In this document: piece by piece, positions 19,636 to 29,124 of the stretch
Layout of the letters: each line of letters begins with the position of its first letter
How positions within the stretch are numbered: position 1 is the first letter of the stretch
DNA from: Nemertoderma westbladi
Taxonomy: Eukaryota > Xenacoelomorpha > Nemertodermatida > Nemertodermatidae
Assembly: GCA_032718475.1 (NCBI GenBank)
Contig: JAUCBJ010000971.1
Span: 12,501-49,174, forward strand
DNA: 36,674 bases
Direction of reading: 5' to 3'
Program-made: the position numbers and the translations under genes
Notes under the pieces: model-generated
Databases searched by the model: none
Told to the model about the DNA's origin: nothing
Seen by the model: only the letters and a program-made list of their open reading frames with translations

Positions 19636-21837
19636 ATGACGGAATTGATAGAAGATGACCTTGGTATTAGAGAGCGATATACTCTACCTTTACAAGCGTT
19701 TGTGGATAGCTTGATACGCGGTGAAGCCGATCCGACTATTACGGAGGACGATGGTCGTTATATCGAACCGCCGATGTCCCAGGAACAACTTACGCGTGAA
19801 TTGGACTATAGAAAATTCACCGCTCGCTATACGAATCGTAATGGTACGTATATGGACTTCTTAACTACCGGCCATCCTACCGATTTACATGATACTGATG
19901 ATGTAGACACCGAAAGGGAAATGGTTTTATTTAAATATCATGCCCAGCGGAATCGTAATGATAAACCGAGAATAGAACACGAGAACTCTATTCGCAACCT
20001 ACTCGACAGAGAAAACGTTGAAGAACCCGATAAGCGTATCAACTTCAACGACTTTCGGAATATGGAGAATATCCCCTATCCTTTCGTGGATACTCAGCTG
20101 ATAGCTCCTTGGGCCGAAGGCCGAGGTTTCTTTCGCACCATGTATGCTAATGCGTCTAGCAACATTACAAAGGTGCAACGAACTTCCATCGGACATCTTG
20201 CCTTTCAGGAATACGGGTGGAATTTCAAGGTCGGAAATCCCATCAACTATCAACAAGTATACGGAGACCATTATTCTCGATTATACTTTGACGGACCGTT
20301 GACCGCACCTGGCGCCGTGTATAGCTTCATGAGTGTTCCACTCCGTCCCTCCTTAGCTATCTACACGATCTTCGAAAACGCCGCACTTTCCGGTTGGCTA
20401 GCCGATGTGTGCAGTCGCACTATACGCGCCCATCCATTAATCCTTGGGACCAAACTCGCTAAGCTAGATGAACATAATAAATTCATCCGCTTTGAATGTT
20501 TCCGACGTTTTTTAACCCCGTTTCGCAACGTGGATAGCCAATTCAAAGACTGCGCTTTGACCAAGCTCAGCTTAAGAGACTCGGCTGCGGAGAAGTTAGA
20601 TAGCGCTGGATTCGCTATTTTCAAAGACATTTGTATAATAAACCTGCACTCCTCGGTTATCCAAAGACCTCGGATCCCCACCGGTTATTCTGTCGTGGAA
20701 ATTCAGACGATAGGTCCACTTGAGGAGACAGCCACGCCTACCTCAACTATACAAGGGGAAGACGAACCCATATGTTTAGAATCTGAAGAGATTCAGCCCC
20801 CCACGTCTCGGAGTAGCGATAGCGACTACATATTGGAATGGTATCAAGGTCCACAGTGTCTTACTGCGTATGATTATCGCCATGCCAATTATGTTTCTAG
20901 ACAACGTTGTCGGCTGTGCGCATCGAGAGACCATATTACGTCTATGGACACCAACGATCTTTGTTCCTATTTCCACGAGCAACCGTCGATGGAAATCTAT
21001 TGTGCATATTGTCGGCTTAATAATTTGCACATTTTTGCTGTCTGCCCCCAATTTATGACTCAATGCCATCATTGTCAATTAAAAGGACACGCCAGCTTTG
21101 ATTGTCCCTTTAACCATGATTTAGAGAGCGTAGATGAAATGATTGTACTACGTTATATCAGAGCTTGGGAAGCGAACGCTGATTTACATTGTGATTCACG
21201 CCATCGCTATTATCCTGGACGCGCTTACGAAGGAGTTTATGCGTTCCATCCTTATTTGTTTGCCTCCGTCGAGCAGAAATCGCGCCTATCAAGTTATGAA
21301 CTATTGAAGCGCGTTGGAGAATGTATTTCAACCAAATATGTACGCAAATTTCTCAGGAGCATTAATCCGAGTGACATCAATTCGTACAACTTAATAAACT
21401 TTATCCGTCAAGATCCGGCCTATGGAGATTTATTTGTCAACTCACACCCCGAGTTACAAGAAGTATATCGACGGCCTTACGAATACAGAGCCCGCGAACG
21501 TGAGTTGGAAAGAACCATTAAACCAAGGAAGTTTCTAACTGCCTATGGTCCACCCACGGCCCTCGTTCAGACCACTCGTAAAGGACCCTTAAGAGCGGCT
21601 GTCTTGAAACGAGCTCTCAAAGCCGTTAGACCCCTCTCCCCGGACGTTGATGTCAATCAACCCGGTACTTCGACCGGCGGATATACCGATCGCAATCCCA
21701 TACCTTCTGATGCAATCATATTGCACCCTTCACCCAGGAGTTATAGCCCTCCTCGTAAAGTGGCTCGCCCCAAAGAGAAAAGGACTCTTGCTAGCTTTAA
21801 AAAACTGCGTAAACGCCGTCCGCGCAAGAAAGACTAA
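19636..21837 (+). CDS. Intact 733-aa zinc-knuckle protein encoded in env position of a retrotransposon
   Basis: The family is not recognised. The ATG at 19636 follows in-frame stops, and the frame is open to TAA at 21835-21837, 78 bp before the 3' LTR. The N-terminus is acidic (MTELIEDDLGIRERYTL). A middle part of about 150-370 is rich in aromatic residues and looks globular. A Cys/His cluster follows: C425-X2-C428-X4-H433 with C443; C456-X2-C459-X5-H465-X4-C470; and a canonical CCHC knuckle C477-X2-C480-X4-H485-X4-C490. A helical region (500-620) and a strongly basic C-terminal tail (RPKEKRTLASFKKLRKRRPR) complete it. No signal peptide or membrane span is seen, so it is not an envelope. RNA or DNA binding and nuclear localisation are inferred. 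It may be a second Gag-like protein or a captured gene. Confidence 0.85.
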   Translation: MTELIEDDLGIRERYTLPLQAFVDSLIRGEADPTITEDDGRYIEPPMSQEQLTRELDYRKFTARYTNRNGTYMDFLTTGHPTDLHDTDDVDTEREMVLFKYHAQRNRNDKPRIEHENSIRNLLDRENVEEPDKRINFNDFRNMENIPYPFVDTQLIAPWAEGRGFFRTMYANASSNITKVQRTSIGHLAFQEYGWNFKVGNPINYQQVYGDHYSRLYFDGPLTAPGAVYSFMSVPLRPSLAIYTIFENAALSGWLADVCSRTIRAHPLILGTKLAKLDEHNKFIRFECFRRFLTPFRNVDSQFKDCALTKLSLRDSAAEKLDSAGFAIFKDICIINLHSSVIQRPRIPTGYSVVEIQTIGPLEETATPTSTIQGEDEPICLESEEIQPPTSRSSDSDYILEWYQGPQCLTAYDYRHANYVSRQRCRLCASRDHITSMDTNDLCSYFHEQPSMEIYCAYCRLNNLHIFAVCPQFMTQCHHCQLKGHASFDCPFNHDLESVDEMIVLRYIRAWEANADLHCDSRHRYYPGRAYEGVYAFHPYLFASVEQKSRLSSYELLKRVGECISTKYVRKFLRSINPSDINSYNLINFIRQDPAYGDLFVNSHPELQEVYRRPYEYRARERELERTIKPRKFLTAYGPPTALVQTTRKGPLRAAVLKRALKAVRPLSPDVDVNQPGTSTGGYTDRNPIPSDAIILHPSPRSYSPPRKVARPKEKRTLASFKKLRKRRPRKKD

Positions 21838-21907
21838 CTGTTTAGAGTATTTTTATATTTTAGAAACTGTGATTTTGTATATTTTATAGACTTAAATCCC
21901 ATTTTCT

Positions 21908-21915
21908 GGGAGCGG
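21908..21915 (+). other. Polypurine tract candidate
   Basis: GGGAGCGG immediately precedes the 3' LTR and is the only purine-rich stretch there. One C interrupts it. It would prime plus-strand DNA. Confidence 0.5.
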
Positions 21916-23105
21916 TGTAAAAGCTTTTGTGGGATAACTGATACGTTTGCCTTTGCTGGCCAGTTCCCCCCCGGTCGCTAGAATACTCTCAAAGGGATTT
22001 ATAACTAAAATAGTGCAAGCTACCAGCTTATTGGCTGATGTGCTGTACGGAGATATCTGGGCTCAGTTTAATCGGCCAACCAGCTTAGAGAGGTTACCTC
22101 TGCCCTGCTGTCCGTGTCGGCCAATAGAATTTGCGTGGGCGTTGATTTCGACCTATCCCAGAGCTACTGAACTGAATTTCCTATCTCTATGCTCATCCTC
22201 TGTGTTGAACGGGAGCTTCGTGGAATAAGGGTAGTTGGTATCCTCGTATAGTTATTCTAGTCATATGATTCTTCATATGATTCTGTTGTTATGTTCCCAT
22301 TTTTCGCCATAACACCGGCTTTTGGGAAGAACTCCAGTAAAACTGCTTAAATTATCGAAAGTATAACTGTTACCGGCGGTCTTACCTAACTCACTTAATT
22401 TAACTGCACTAATCATATTTTTGTACTGTTATTTACCGTCAGTTATTAATTGTATCTAGTTGTTGATGAAATATTGCCCTTTGGAGAATACGGATAAATC
22501 ACCCAAATTTCCCAATTTTCTTGATACACTACAGGTTAGAGAGACGGGCTATATATAACAATTGCGATTTATATTAATGTGGTGTGTATTGAATCTGATG
22601 TTATTTAGCAGACCCTACATGAGTCAATTGCTGCTCTCTTTATGTGTGATCAAATATACTGACGGTCGGCAGAATAGTGTGCATGATTGTGATTGGTAAC
22701 AAAGTATTTCCTAAAGAATACGCCTTATACTTTAATCATAAGCGGTATCGTTGCGTTTAGTATAAGTCCTAGTTCTGTTTAAATAGATAGAGCGCCACGT
22801 CCTAAAGGAACTGTTAATATTTCCCGAAAGCCAATAATATCTGTCAGAGATTAATTATTAACGATCTATCGAATAATACAGTAGGTTTACACTGCAACCT
22901 TACACTGCAATAATAAAATTTAAGCATCCGAATTCAGCCTCCCGGGTGTAGATCCATCGGGTGAATGATCGCGCATGGGCTGGCTTCGGCTAATGTTTTG
23001 TGTATTAGCATAAAATATTGTCGTATGCTAAAGGTGTTTTAATTAACTAAAAGACATATAAATTTTGGCAGGTTAAACTGCTAAAGGTCTTCAAAAGCGC
23101 GAACA
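21916..23105 (+). repeat. 3' LTR of plus-strand BEL/Pao element
   Basis: This is a 1190-bp copy of 10261-11450. The differences noted are G/A in GAGAGGTT(G/A)CCTC and G/T in GATTGTGA(G/T)TGG. It is followed by the target duplicate CAGAA (23106-23110). Confidence 0.95.
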
Positions 23106-23352
23106 CAGAAATACACAATAATGCAAGTTATTGCTGTAAAACTGTCGGCGCTCGATCCCTTGTAATACAGTAGCGCCTCCTACTGTCTTCAACTATCTAT
23201 CCAATACCTATGACCTATGAGTATATCTTGACCTATCAGTGATGATTTCAGTTTGCGCTAAACTGGTTGTAAAAAACCGAGGCCCATTTCAGTTTGCCAT
23301 TTACACGCTTAAATGTATTTGTAAAGCTAATACTAGATATTTATAGATTATA

Positions 23353-23390
23353 CTAGAAAGCCTGTGGCCCTTCGGGCCACAGCTTTCTAG
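23353..23390. repeat. Strong foldback hairpin ending CTAG|T
   Basis: CTAGAAAGC, a bulged C, and TGTGGCCC pair with GGGCCACA and GCTTTCTAG around a TTC loop, giving a 17-bp stem with one bulge. It ends in CTAG followed by T, as Helitron 3' ends (hairpin plus CTRR-T) do. It precedes the tandem array at 23540-25400 and may be one terminus of a Helitron-like element. Confidence 0.6.
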
Positions 23391-23539
23391 TGCACGTGCA
23401 GATGATATATGAATATGTGTGGGAGATTTGAGAACTGCATACGGAACAGACACCATCATTAAATAAAACACCACCCCCATAAGAGATAACTGTCAAGTTT
23501 CAACTTTAGGCAGATTGTAAATAACAAAATTTCCAGAAA

Positions 23540-25400
23540 ATGATCACTTTCAGATCCACCCTCTACCTGCGGACTGGTGAAATGCAGACGGCGCTGCAGT
23601 TTGGTAAAGATGGGGTTTATGGTGAAGTAAAATGCCTGCCTTTCAAGTTTCAGCTTAAACAGATTGTAAATAACAAAATTGATGTAGATGTTCACATTCA
23701 GACATTTCACCCTCTAGCGGTAGACTGAAGAACTGTGGACGACTCTGGGACTCCGTAAAGATACAGAATATGCTGTAGTAGATTCCTGCCAAGTTCCAGC
23801 TCAATAGGATTAAAAATAACCAAATGGGATGAGGTGTTCACTATCAGATATGTCGCCCTCTAGCGGCAGATGGGGGGACTGTATACAACTCTGTGACTCC
23901 GTAAAGGTACAGCCTATGCTGTGGGGCGAGACACGTAGTCGGCGAGCCTTTGCATACGGTTCATATAGGGCAAATGGGGCATGTCCGTCTGTCTGTCTGT
24001 CCGTCTGTCTGTCTGTCCGTCTGTCTGGTAAATGTTTGAACGCGAATTTCTCGGCATCGCTCGTTCGGAATTGAACCAAACTTAGTAGGTAAGTAGTAGA
24101 GAGAAAGTTTAGAAAGTTTGTAAAGTTTGGTGAAAAATCATGCAGTCTGACGTCAGCTACGACAGATTATGTGGTTTTTAGAAAATGTTAAATTTCTCGG
24201 GAAGGCCTCATTTTCCTGAGCTGAAATTTTGGTGGCCTGTAGAGAATCATGAAGTCTATCTTTTACGAAATTGAAAAGTTAAGACATTTAATTGGGGATC
24301 CGCTAGAGACTCAGAAGTAATGACATAGGCCTACCGGTACGGTACTGCTGTACAGTGCTGCACTGGTAAGTACGAAATTGCAGAATAACAATTTGACACC
24401 ACCTAGCGGATTAACATATGATTGTATATCGAATGAATACATTTATAGCATGGGATATGGGGTCCAAACTAGACATGCCCCATTTGCTCTATATGAACCG
24501 TATGCCAAGGCTTGCCGACTACGTGCTGCGCGAAGTCCCCACGAACGTGTAGTAGATGCCTACCAAGTTTCAGTCTAAACCGTTAGTAAATAACAAAGTT
24601 GGAGAAGATGTTAACTTTCAGACATTTCACCCTCTAGCGGTAGACTGGGGAAGTGAATAGGATTCTGCAACCCCGTAAAGATACAGCCTATGATGTAGTA
24701 GATACCAACCAAGTTTCAGCTCAAAATGATTAAAAAGAACCAAATGGGATGAGGTGTTCACTATCAGATATGTCGCCCTCTAGCGGCAGATGGGGGGACT
24801 GTATACAACTCTGTAACTCCGTAAAGGTACAGCCTATGCTGTAGTAGATGCCTACCAAGTTTCAGTCTAAACCGTTAGTAAATAACAAAGTTGGAGAAGA
24901 TGTTAACTTTCAGACAATTCGCCCTCTAGCGGCTGACTGTGGAACTGTAGACGACTCTACTACTCCGCAAAGATATAGCCTATGCTATAGTAGATGCCTA
25001 CCAAGTTTCAGTCTAAAAGGATTGTAAATAACAAAGTTGGAGGAGATGTTAACTTTCATACATTTCGCCCTCTAGCGGCAGACGCGGGTAATGTAGACAA
25101 CTCTGCGCGACTCAGTAAAGATATAGCCTATGCTGTAGTAGATGCCTACCAAGTTCAGTCTAAATGGATTATAAATAACAAAGTTGGAGAAGATGTTAAC
25201 TCTCAGACATTTAGCCCTCTAACGGTAGACTGGGGAACTGTGGACAACTCAGTGACTCCGGAAATATACAGCCTATGCTGCAGTATATAGCTACCAAGTT
25301 TCAGCTCAAAAGCATTAAAAACAACCCAATGAGATCAGGTTTTCACTATCGGACAATTCGCCCTCTAGCGGCAGATGGGGGAACTTCAGACGGCTCTGAG
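23540..25400. repeat. About 140-150-bp tandem array with a CTCF-like motif in each unit
   Basis: These are diverged units reading (GTAGTAGATGCCTACCAAGT)(TTCAG..TAAA)...(AACAAAGTTGGAGAAGATGT)...(TTCGCCCTCTAGCGGCAGAC)...(CTCCGTAAAGATACAGCC). The motif GCCCTCTAGCGGCAGA or a close variant occurs near 23708, 23862, 24638, 24776, 24919, 25067, 25212 and 25359, always in the same direction. Short frames across the array are repeats read by chance. The array is split by an insertion at 23921-24548. Confidence 0.85.
23921..24548. mobile_element. 628-bp inverted-repeat element inserted into the tandem array
   Basis: The left end GTGGGGCGAGACACGTAGTC... and right end ...GTGCTGCGCGAAGTCCCCAC share about 60 bp in inverted orientation (ACGTAGTCGGC.AGCC, GCATACGGTTCATATAG, GCAAATGGGGCATG). 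A GTCTGTCTGTCCGTC microsatellite lies just inside the left arm. Array sequence breaks at CAGCCTATGCT and resumes at GTAGTAGATGCC, restoring a normal unit, so the insertion edges are clear. No obvious target duplication is seen. It belongs to the same family as 31341-32638. Confidence 0.75.
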
Positions 25401-26264
25401 TATTACGTTGCAACGAGTTAGGGCGAGACCTATCTAACGAGCTATAGTAAGCGAGATTTCATCGAGATTAGATGTATAATATTAGATAAAATAATAATAC
25501 AGTAAGTATAGGCCTACAGAAATAATTATTTTACTTTTAATATTCATAACAGTAAAACAAAAATGTTATAAACCTCTCCTTCCATGCAGCCAATGATTGA
25601 GAAAGCAGAATTACTCTTGAGCAATTTGCAACAGACAACCCAAACCCACCCCAATCAACACTCCAGCCTGCTTGCTCCTTATCTGTGCCCAGCCAGCTAG
25701 CTGCGATTTCAATAATTACCTTAACGTTGCTATGATACAGAAAAAAATCCTTCCCTATTCACTACAGCACTAAGAATAGGCCAATTCGATCGTGCTTGGC
25801 GAATATGACATATTTATACACTATTTGATTTTTAATCAATAAATAATCATACATATTTATATTAAACACTCGAATAAAATAAAAACTTTGTGAGAATGGG
25901 ACACGGCGAATCTACTCATGTTAATTTTATACCAGATGGGATAAATGTTACCCCTCTAAATAATTAATTACCGATAGAAGAACCGAAATAATTCGATACA
26001 TTTCGCCCGAACGAACACAAAATACGCATTCACGCAAGCAAACGCGTAAAATTAGCCTCGAGATTGCGATAGTTTACGTGCTCAGGACGAGAGCTTTCGA
26101 TCGATGTATCATTTGCTCAGATTGGTGCATGTGTGTCGGAGCGTATAGCTTGGACAGACTCACAGACTCATAGACTCATAGACTCACAGACAGACAGAGG
26201 ATATTTATATATATAGATAGATTATAGAGATTATATATTTATGACCGGAATATTTATTATGATG
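25401..26264. other. Unassigned AT-rich intergenic DNA
   Basis: I see no coding region, RNA gene or clear repeat, except a short degenerate (GACTCATA)n/(GACA)n stretch at about 26155-26197. Confidence 0.4.
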
Positions 26265-26269
26265 GTATT

Positions 26270-26854
26270 TGTGACGGGATCAATGGATCCCGACCGGTTG
26301 TAGTTAGTACGCGTCACAGCGGGCTGATGGGTGGATATGATATAATATACATAAGGTCTGAGTTCGGTGTTCAACTGAAGTATAATATTGTAATATAGAT
26401 GATAGCAATAATTGGTAGATACAGGTACCGGTAGGATAATGTATACAGCACCGCAACGACGGTCAAACTATGTGGACGGTCCGCGGTAAACTAATCACTG
26501 AGTAAACTGACCGGTAATGTGGTATGTAACATAATATATATTGGTTACTGCACTGTGGCCTTGCTACTCAGCTGATGCCTGCCCCCCCCCCCCCCCCCCA
26601 TTGGCTACTAATCCACTTCACACCCTTTGCCCTGTGGGGGTGTTTCCCCCCCCCCCCCCCGCTGCTGTTACTTCCCTTCTCCCTGGAGGCTTAACCTCTG
26701 ACCTCCATTGTGTGAGGCCCTCTGGGGTTTGTCGTCCCCGTTTTATTGGGGTGACACGAGGTTGATATTGGTAATCAACCTCGTGCTCCCAATATTGCTT
26801 AGAGGCCTCGCTGGCCCAACTTTGTGGGGTGTTAGCGGAATTGATTCGCTAACA
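26270..26854 (-). repeat. LTR (3' in element sense) with three perfect hairpins
   Basis: It is 585 bp and terminates TG/CA. Perfect stems are CGGGATC/GATCCCG (26275-26292), CACGAGGTTGAT/ATCAACCTCGTG (26755-26785) and TGTTAGCG/CGCTAACA (26830-26854); the last is the very terminus of the LTR. It contains two poly-C tracts (about 26581-26599 and 26646-26660). The segment GTCAAACTATGTGGA (26462-26476) is complementary in sense to the primer-site region of this element. Confidence 0.93.
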
Positions 26855-26864
26855 CTGCCCCCCA
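26855..26864 (-). other. Polypurine tract candidate of minus-strand element
   Basis: In element sense it reads TGGGGGGCAG, directly before the 3' LTR. This is the expected position and composition for plus-strand priming. Confidence 0.55.
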
Positions 26865-28314
26865 TGCTATCTTCCCGGTGAGAAGATAGCATCAACCACT
26901 AGTGCGCTTCAATTCCGCTGGAACTCGATCTATTATCGGGTGTGGGGTGGAGTTATTTTCTTGGAGTCGGCTTTCCAGGCCGCTCCCTATGGGTATGATG
27001 TCACTACCCTCTGGCGTCTCGTGTCGGGCCGATCGTGCGCTTCTCTCACACGATTTTTGTTTCCCCGACACTCTCACCACTCTAATTCCGCTCTCTGACT
27101 CAACTCGCTCTTACCCTCTCCCCACACCTGAATCGCACTCTTCTCTCTCGCCAACAGCTCCTTTCACTATCTCCTCTCTACTCCCTGCCACTCTCTAAGG
27201 CCCTGACCTTTAATGCTACCCCTGTGGTATCATACTATCTATCTTATCTAAGGTCTAACTTGCTAACTATCTAACTTCTCTAACTCGAACTAACTCCTAA
27301 CTCTACTAACTACTAACTCTACTCTCTGCTAACTCTTACTACTTCTAGCTCTAACTAAAAGCCTCTAACTTTCTACTAACTCTAACTAGAACTCTCTAAC
27401 TCTACTACTAAGTCTACTAACTCTTTTCTAACTCTGACTAAAATCCTCCATCTACGTGGCGCTTGTGGTGCCCACAACCATTCTACTACTACTTCTACTC
27501 TGCTACTATCTTTAACTCTAGTAACTCTACTCGACTCCTCTAAGTCTACTGACTCCCTAGCCCTCTAACTAGAACTCTCTAACTCTATCCACTCTTCTAA
27601 CTACGTGGCGCTTAGGGTGCCCACAACCCCTTTACTACAATTTCCATCTACGTGGCGCTTCCGGTGCCCACAACCTCTCTACTACTGCTCGTGGCATGAC
27701 AATATGCCACACTCCCTGTTCCCCGCCGCCTTCTAACTCTACTACCTGGCACCCTATGTGCCCTCTCCACTACTTTCTACTACTACATCTCCACCTCCAC
27801 TAATACCTCTATCTACGTGGCGCTTGCGGTGCCCACAACCACTCTCTGCTACTACTTTCTACGTGGCGCTTATGGTGCCCATAACCTCTCTCCGCTACTA
27901 CTTTCTACGTGGCGCTTCCGGTGCCCACAACCCCTCTCTGCTACTACTTTCTACGTGACGCTTCCGGTGCCCACAACCCCTCTCTTACTACTTTCTTTCT
28001 ACATGGCGCTTCCGGTGCCCACAACCTCCCTACTACTACTCGTGGCATGACAATATGCCACACTCCCTTACCCCGCCGCCTTCTAACTTAGCTCCCGGTA
28101 CTACGTACCCTCTACTCCCGTGGTATGTTTATACCACACTCCCTATACTCCGCCGCCTTCTAACTTCTCTACTTACTATCCTTTACTACTTCTAACTTCT
28201 ACTAATCTACTTCTTCTACTATCTGTCTTATTTTTAATTATTTAATTATGTATTATTATTTATTTAAATTAAATAATTATTTTTGTGGGAAGGGCGTCTC
28301 GCCCTCATTCCCAC
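26864..28314 (-). repeat. Hairpin-rich tandem region forming the element's 3' part
   Basis: This is C+T-rich on the plus strand with repeated CTAACTCTACT-like filler. It carries perfect stems: ATGCTATCTTC/GAAGATAGCAT (26864-26892), GTGGCAT/ATGCCAC (27691-27710 and 28042-28061), GGCAC/GTGCC (27748-27762), GGTAC/GTACC (28097-28109), GTGGTAT/ATACCAC (28120-28137), and GTGGGAA+GGGCG/CGCCC+TTCCCAC with a 3-nt bulge (28285-28314). About eight copies of CTACGTGGCGCTTCCGGTGC + CCACAACC (27453-28025) form an imperfect stem. Overlapping ORFs here are repeats read by chance. Confidence 0.85.
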
Positions 28315-28350
28315 CCCCCTCAGTCCCAAAATATTGGACGACTAAACCTC

Positions 28351-29124
28351 CTAACTAGGGCGATTCTTCCAACAGGCACTCTCCCACTGCTGCTCTTGTA
28401 GGTCCTGTAGGATTCGCCGCACTCTCTTCGCCAATTCCATCTCACCAGGAATTGGTTCTCCCTCTTCTGCCACCCTGAAATCGGGTCTCTCCACCGCCTT
28501 CTTAAGTAGCTCATCTCCTGGCATCAAAATGCCACTTCTCTCCTTGTTGTCTCCCGCCGGCAGAATGAATAGAAAGTGAAAGAACAGGCAGAACAGAAGG
28601 TAGAATAATAGTCCTATCCCTTTCCATCCTGCCTTCCTTCTCGACTTCCCCCTTGTCGGTATGCCTCCAAACCGGACCTGCGTCTCTTCCGGACACTCCT
28701 CTGGACACTCCCCCGGAGTGTTGTCCTCCGGACACCTCGCCATCCGCTCCGCTCCATCTCCATACCGATGCTTGCTGGGAAACCTACTCTCCTCTGCCCA
28801 CTTTCTTACTGTCACCTCCCTATCTGGCTCTACTATCTCTTGTTTCTCCTCTACTTCCTCTGCGTCTTCGGTGCCTGGTATCATGCACCCAGATGTCTCT
28901 GTCACACTGCATGGGATGTTGGTTTTAACTGGGCCGCTAAGCGTCCATCCGAACGGCGTGAGGATCGCCGTCGGGTCCCGCTGCCTGTCTTCGCCGAAGA
29001 CCGTCTTCATTCTCTCATGGGCCGCCGGGCAGTCCATTCCTACTATAATGGACACCTTCCTAACGTCCACCTTTGGTATTGAGAAATCGATACCGTCCAG
29101 GTAATCTATACTGCTCGACCTCAA
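28351..29124 (-). pseudogene. Pol remnant of minus-strand element (RT, RNase H, integrase core missing)
   Basis: The frame continues the protease region after a frameshift near 29100. IIVGMDCPAAHE and LTPFGWTLSGPV are the BEL/Pao bridge to reverse transcriptase. VTVRKWAEESRFPSKHR resembles the post-RNase H linker, so RT and RNase H are cut out. After a Cys/Pro/Glu-rich segment comes a hydrophobic stretch (GIGLLFYLLFCLFFHFLFIL) followed by ILMPGDELLKKAVERPDF and the stop. The hydrophobic stretch could span a membrane but may simply be a deletion-created junction. No catalytic polymerase motif remains. Confidence 0.7.

Larger units (their letters stand above)
10256..23110 (+). mobile_element. 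BEL/Pao-type LTR retrotransposon, recent, RT-less, with an extra ORF
   Basis: This is a complete insertion. The target duplication CAGAA occurs at 10256-10260 and 23106-23110, and 1190-bp LTRs start TG and end CA. I noted only two base differences between the LTRs, which implies a recent insertion. Order: LTR, 2-kb leader with tandem repeats, gag (13476-14219), +1 shift into a long gag-protease frame (to 17592), Pol remnant (to 18015), 1.6-kb spacer, intact 733-aa ORF (19636-21837), purine tract, LTR. BEL/Pao assignment rests on the Gag domain, the CX2C...H...C knuckles, the LLDSGST protease and the NPADIVSRG Pol linker. Reverse transcriptase, RNase H and the integrase core are absent, so it must depend on enzymes supplied in trans. 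Confidence 0.93.

Noticed and set aside
19999-21078. Minus-strand frames antisense to ORF3
   Set aside because: They lie in the shadow of a 733-codon frame and show no recognisable motif.
19636-21837. Idea that ORF3 is an envelope protein
   Set aside because: No signal peptide, membrane span or fusion-type segment is visible; the Cys/His clusters and basic tail point to nucleic-acid binding.
24994-25290. 98-codon frame in the satellite array
   Set aside because: It is tandem repeat sequence open by chance across two units, with no conserved start.
27758-28091. Overlapping plus-strand frames with repeated VPTTPL...LLLST-type peptides
   Set aside because: They are the tandem hairpin repeat read in three frames.
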